From an uncultured Bacteroidales bacterium (GTDB lineage Bacteria > Bacteroidota > Bacteroidia > Bacteroidales > Paludibacteraceae): 64,000 nucleotides of DNA. This document shows positions 63,801 through 64,000 of the stretch, piece after piece. The notes below the pieces were generated by a model, which was given only the letters and a program-made list of their open reading frames with translations, made no database searches and was not told the DNA's origin. The stretch is from contig CASDOZ010000001.1 of assembly GCA_949282265.1 (NCBI GenBank), forward strand, positions 186,001 to 250,000, read 5' to 3'. The position numbers and the translations under genes are program-made. Every line of letters begins with the position of its first letter. The stretch's first letter is position 1.

Positions 63801-63838
63801 TAAAGACGCCACCGGTCTAAAAACCAATGGCGTCTTTA
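63801..63838 (-). terminator. Terminator of cysS
   Basis: TAAAGACGCCA (63801-63811) pairs with TGGCGTCTTTA (63828-63838): 11 pairs plus an inner GGT/ACC. On the minus strand it is followed by a TTTATTTTA tract. It lies 23 bases beyond the cysS stop. Confidence 0.7.
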
Positions 63839-63861
63839 TAGTTTTATTTGTTTCTGGAATT

Positions 63862-64000
63862 TTAGGGAGCCATCCACTCAAATCCGTCTTTGGTGTCTTT
63901 AATGGTGAATCCCATGGCAGTCAGTTCGTTGCGGATTTTATCGGAAGTTGCCCAATCTTTGTTGCGTTTAGCTTCCAATCGTATGTTGAGCAATAAATCC
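63862..64000 (-). CDS. cysS: Cysteinyl-tRNA synthetase, C-terminal end
   Basis: Only the last 45 codons are in the window. The frame reads [20 protein letters not shown] then [19 protein letters not shown] and stop, matching the conserved C-terminal tail of CysRS (DWATSDxIRxEL...DTKDGxxW). CysRS charges tRNA-Cys in the cytoplasm. The gene continues beyond the right edge; the terminator hairpin at 63801-63838 closes it. Confidence 0.88.
   Translation of the reverse strand, partial: DLLLNIRLEAKRNKDWATSDKIRNELTAMGFTIKDTKDGFEWMAP

Noticed and set aside
1..64000. CRISPR arrays, insertion sequences, prophage, tRNA and rRNA genes
   Set aside because: No direct-repeat arrays, transposase motifs, phage genes, tRNA TPsiC-like hairpins or rRNA sequences were recognised on reading both strands.

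Overview
The window is a chromosomal segment of a Bacteroidota bacterium, almost certainly order Bacteroidales. The evidence is a SusC/SusD pair, many glycan-cleaving lipoproteins, -7 promoter boxes of the form TAnnTTTG, almost no Shine-Dalgarno sequences, and two type IX secretion (T9SS) genes, porX and porW/sprE. The genus is not resolved. T9SS argues against Bacteroides itself. No tRNA, rRNA, insertion sequence, prophage or CRISPR array was seen.

Layout. 1-12.5 kb holds housekeeping and envelope genes: miaB (partial), greA, a HIT protein, a polyprenyl synthase, a HAD phosphatase, rsmI, a POT peptide transporter, an alpha/beta hydrolase, a lipoprotein, an MscS channel and a divergent sulfatase. 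12.8-40.6 kb is a polysaccharide utilization locus (PUL) preceded by a small HTH gene. It runs ECF sigma, FecR anti-sigma, SusC with an STN domain, SusD, GH85, surface lipoprotein, GH84, GH92, GH20, GH20, MFS transporter, GH130, GH92. 40.7-48.4 kb holds yifB, a lipoprotein, ssb, nagB, tsaE, uvrC, a small exported protein, a rod-shaped structured RNA candidate and a SIMPL protein. 48.4-58.2 kb is apt, a parS-like site, then mnmG, rodA, mrdA, mreD, mreC, mreB and purH on the minus strand. 58.3-64 kb is a TRIC-type channel, porX, porW, rbfA and the 3' end of cysS.

How the PUL fits together (inference from families). GH85 cuts the chitobiose core of N-glycans, so the freed glycan keeps one reducing-end GlcNAc. 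SusC/SusD and the lipoprotein bind and import it. The GH20 enzymes remove beta-GlcNAc/HexNAc and the GH92 enzymes remove alpha-mannose, leaving Man-beta-1,4-GlcNAc. The MFS carrier moves this disaccharide into the cytoplasm, where GH130 phosphorolyses it to mannose-1-phosphate and GlcNAc. nagB, 3 kb beyond the PUL, serves amino-sugar catabolism. The STN domain, FecR and ECF sigma form a trans-envelope substrate-sensing circuit. GH85 ends in a T9SS type A sorting domain while several trimming enzymes are lipoproteins, so two surface-export routes appear to be used inside one PUL. The T9SS regulator porX and component porW lie in the same window.

Main points for a second look: a rod-shaped 6S-like RNA on the minus strand near 47.4 kb, a 90-nt sRNA candidate near 0.9 kb with its own promoter and terminator, a 16-bp parS-like palindrome at 49,001, strong hairpins in the gaps of the upstream half of the PUL, and a 25-codon signal-peptide remnant upstream of GH84.
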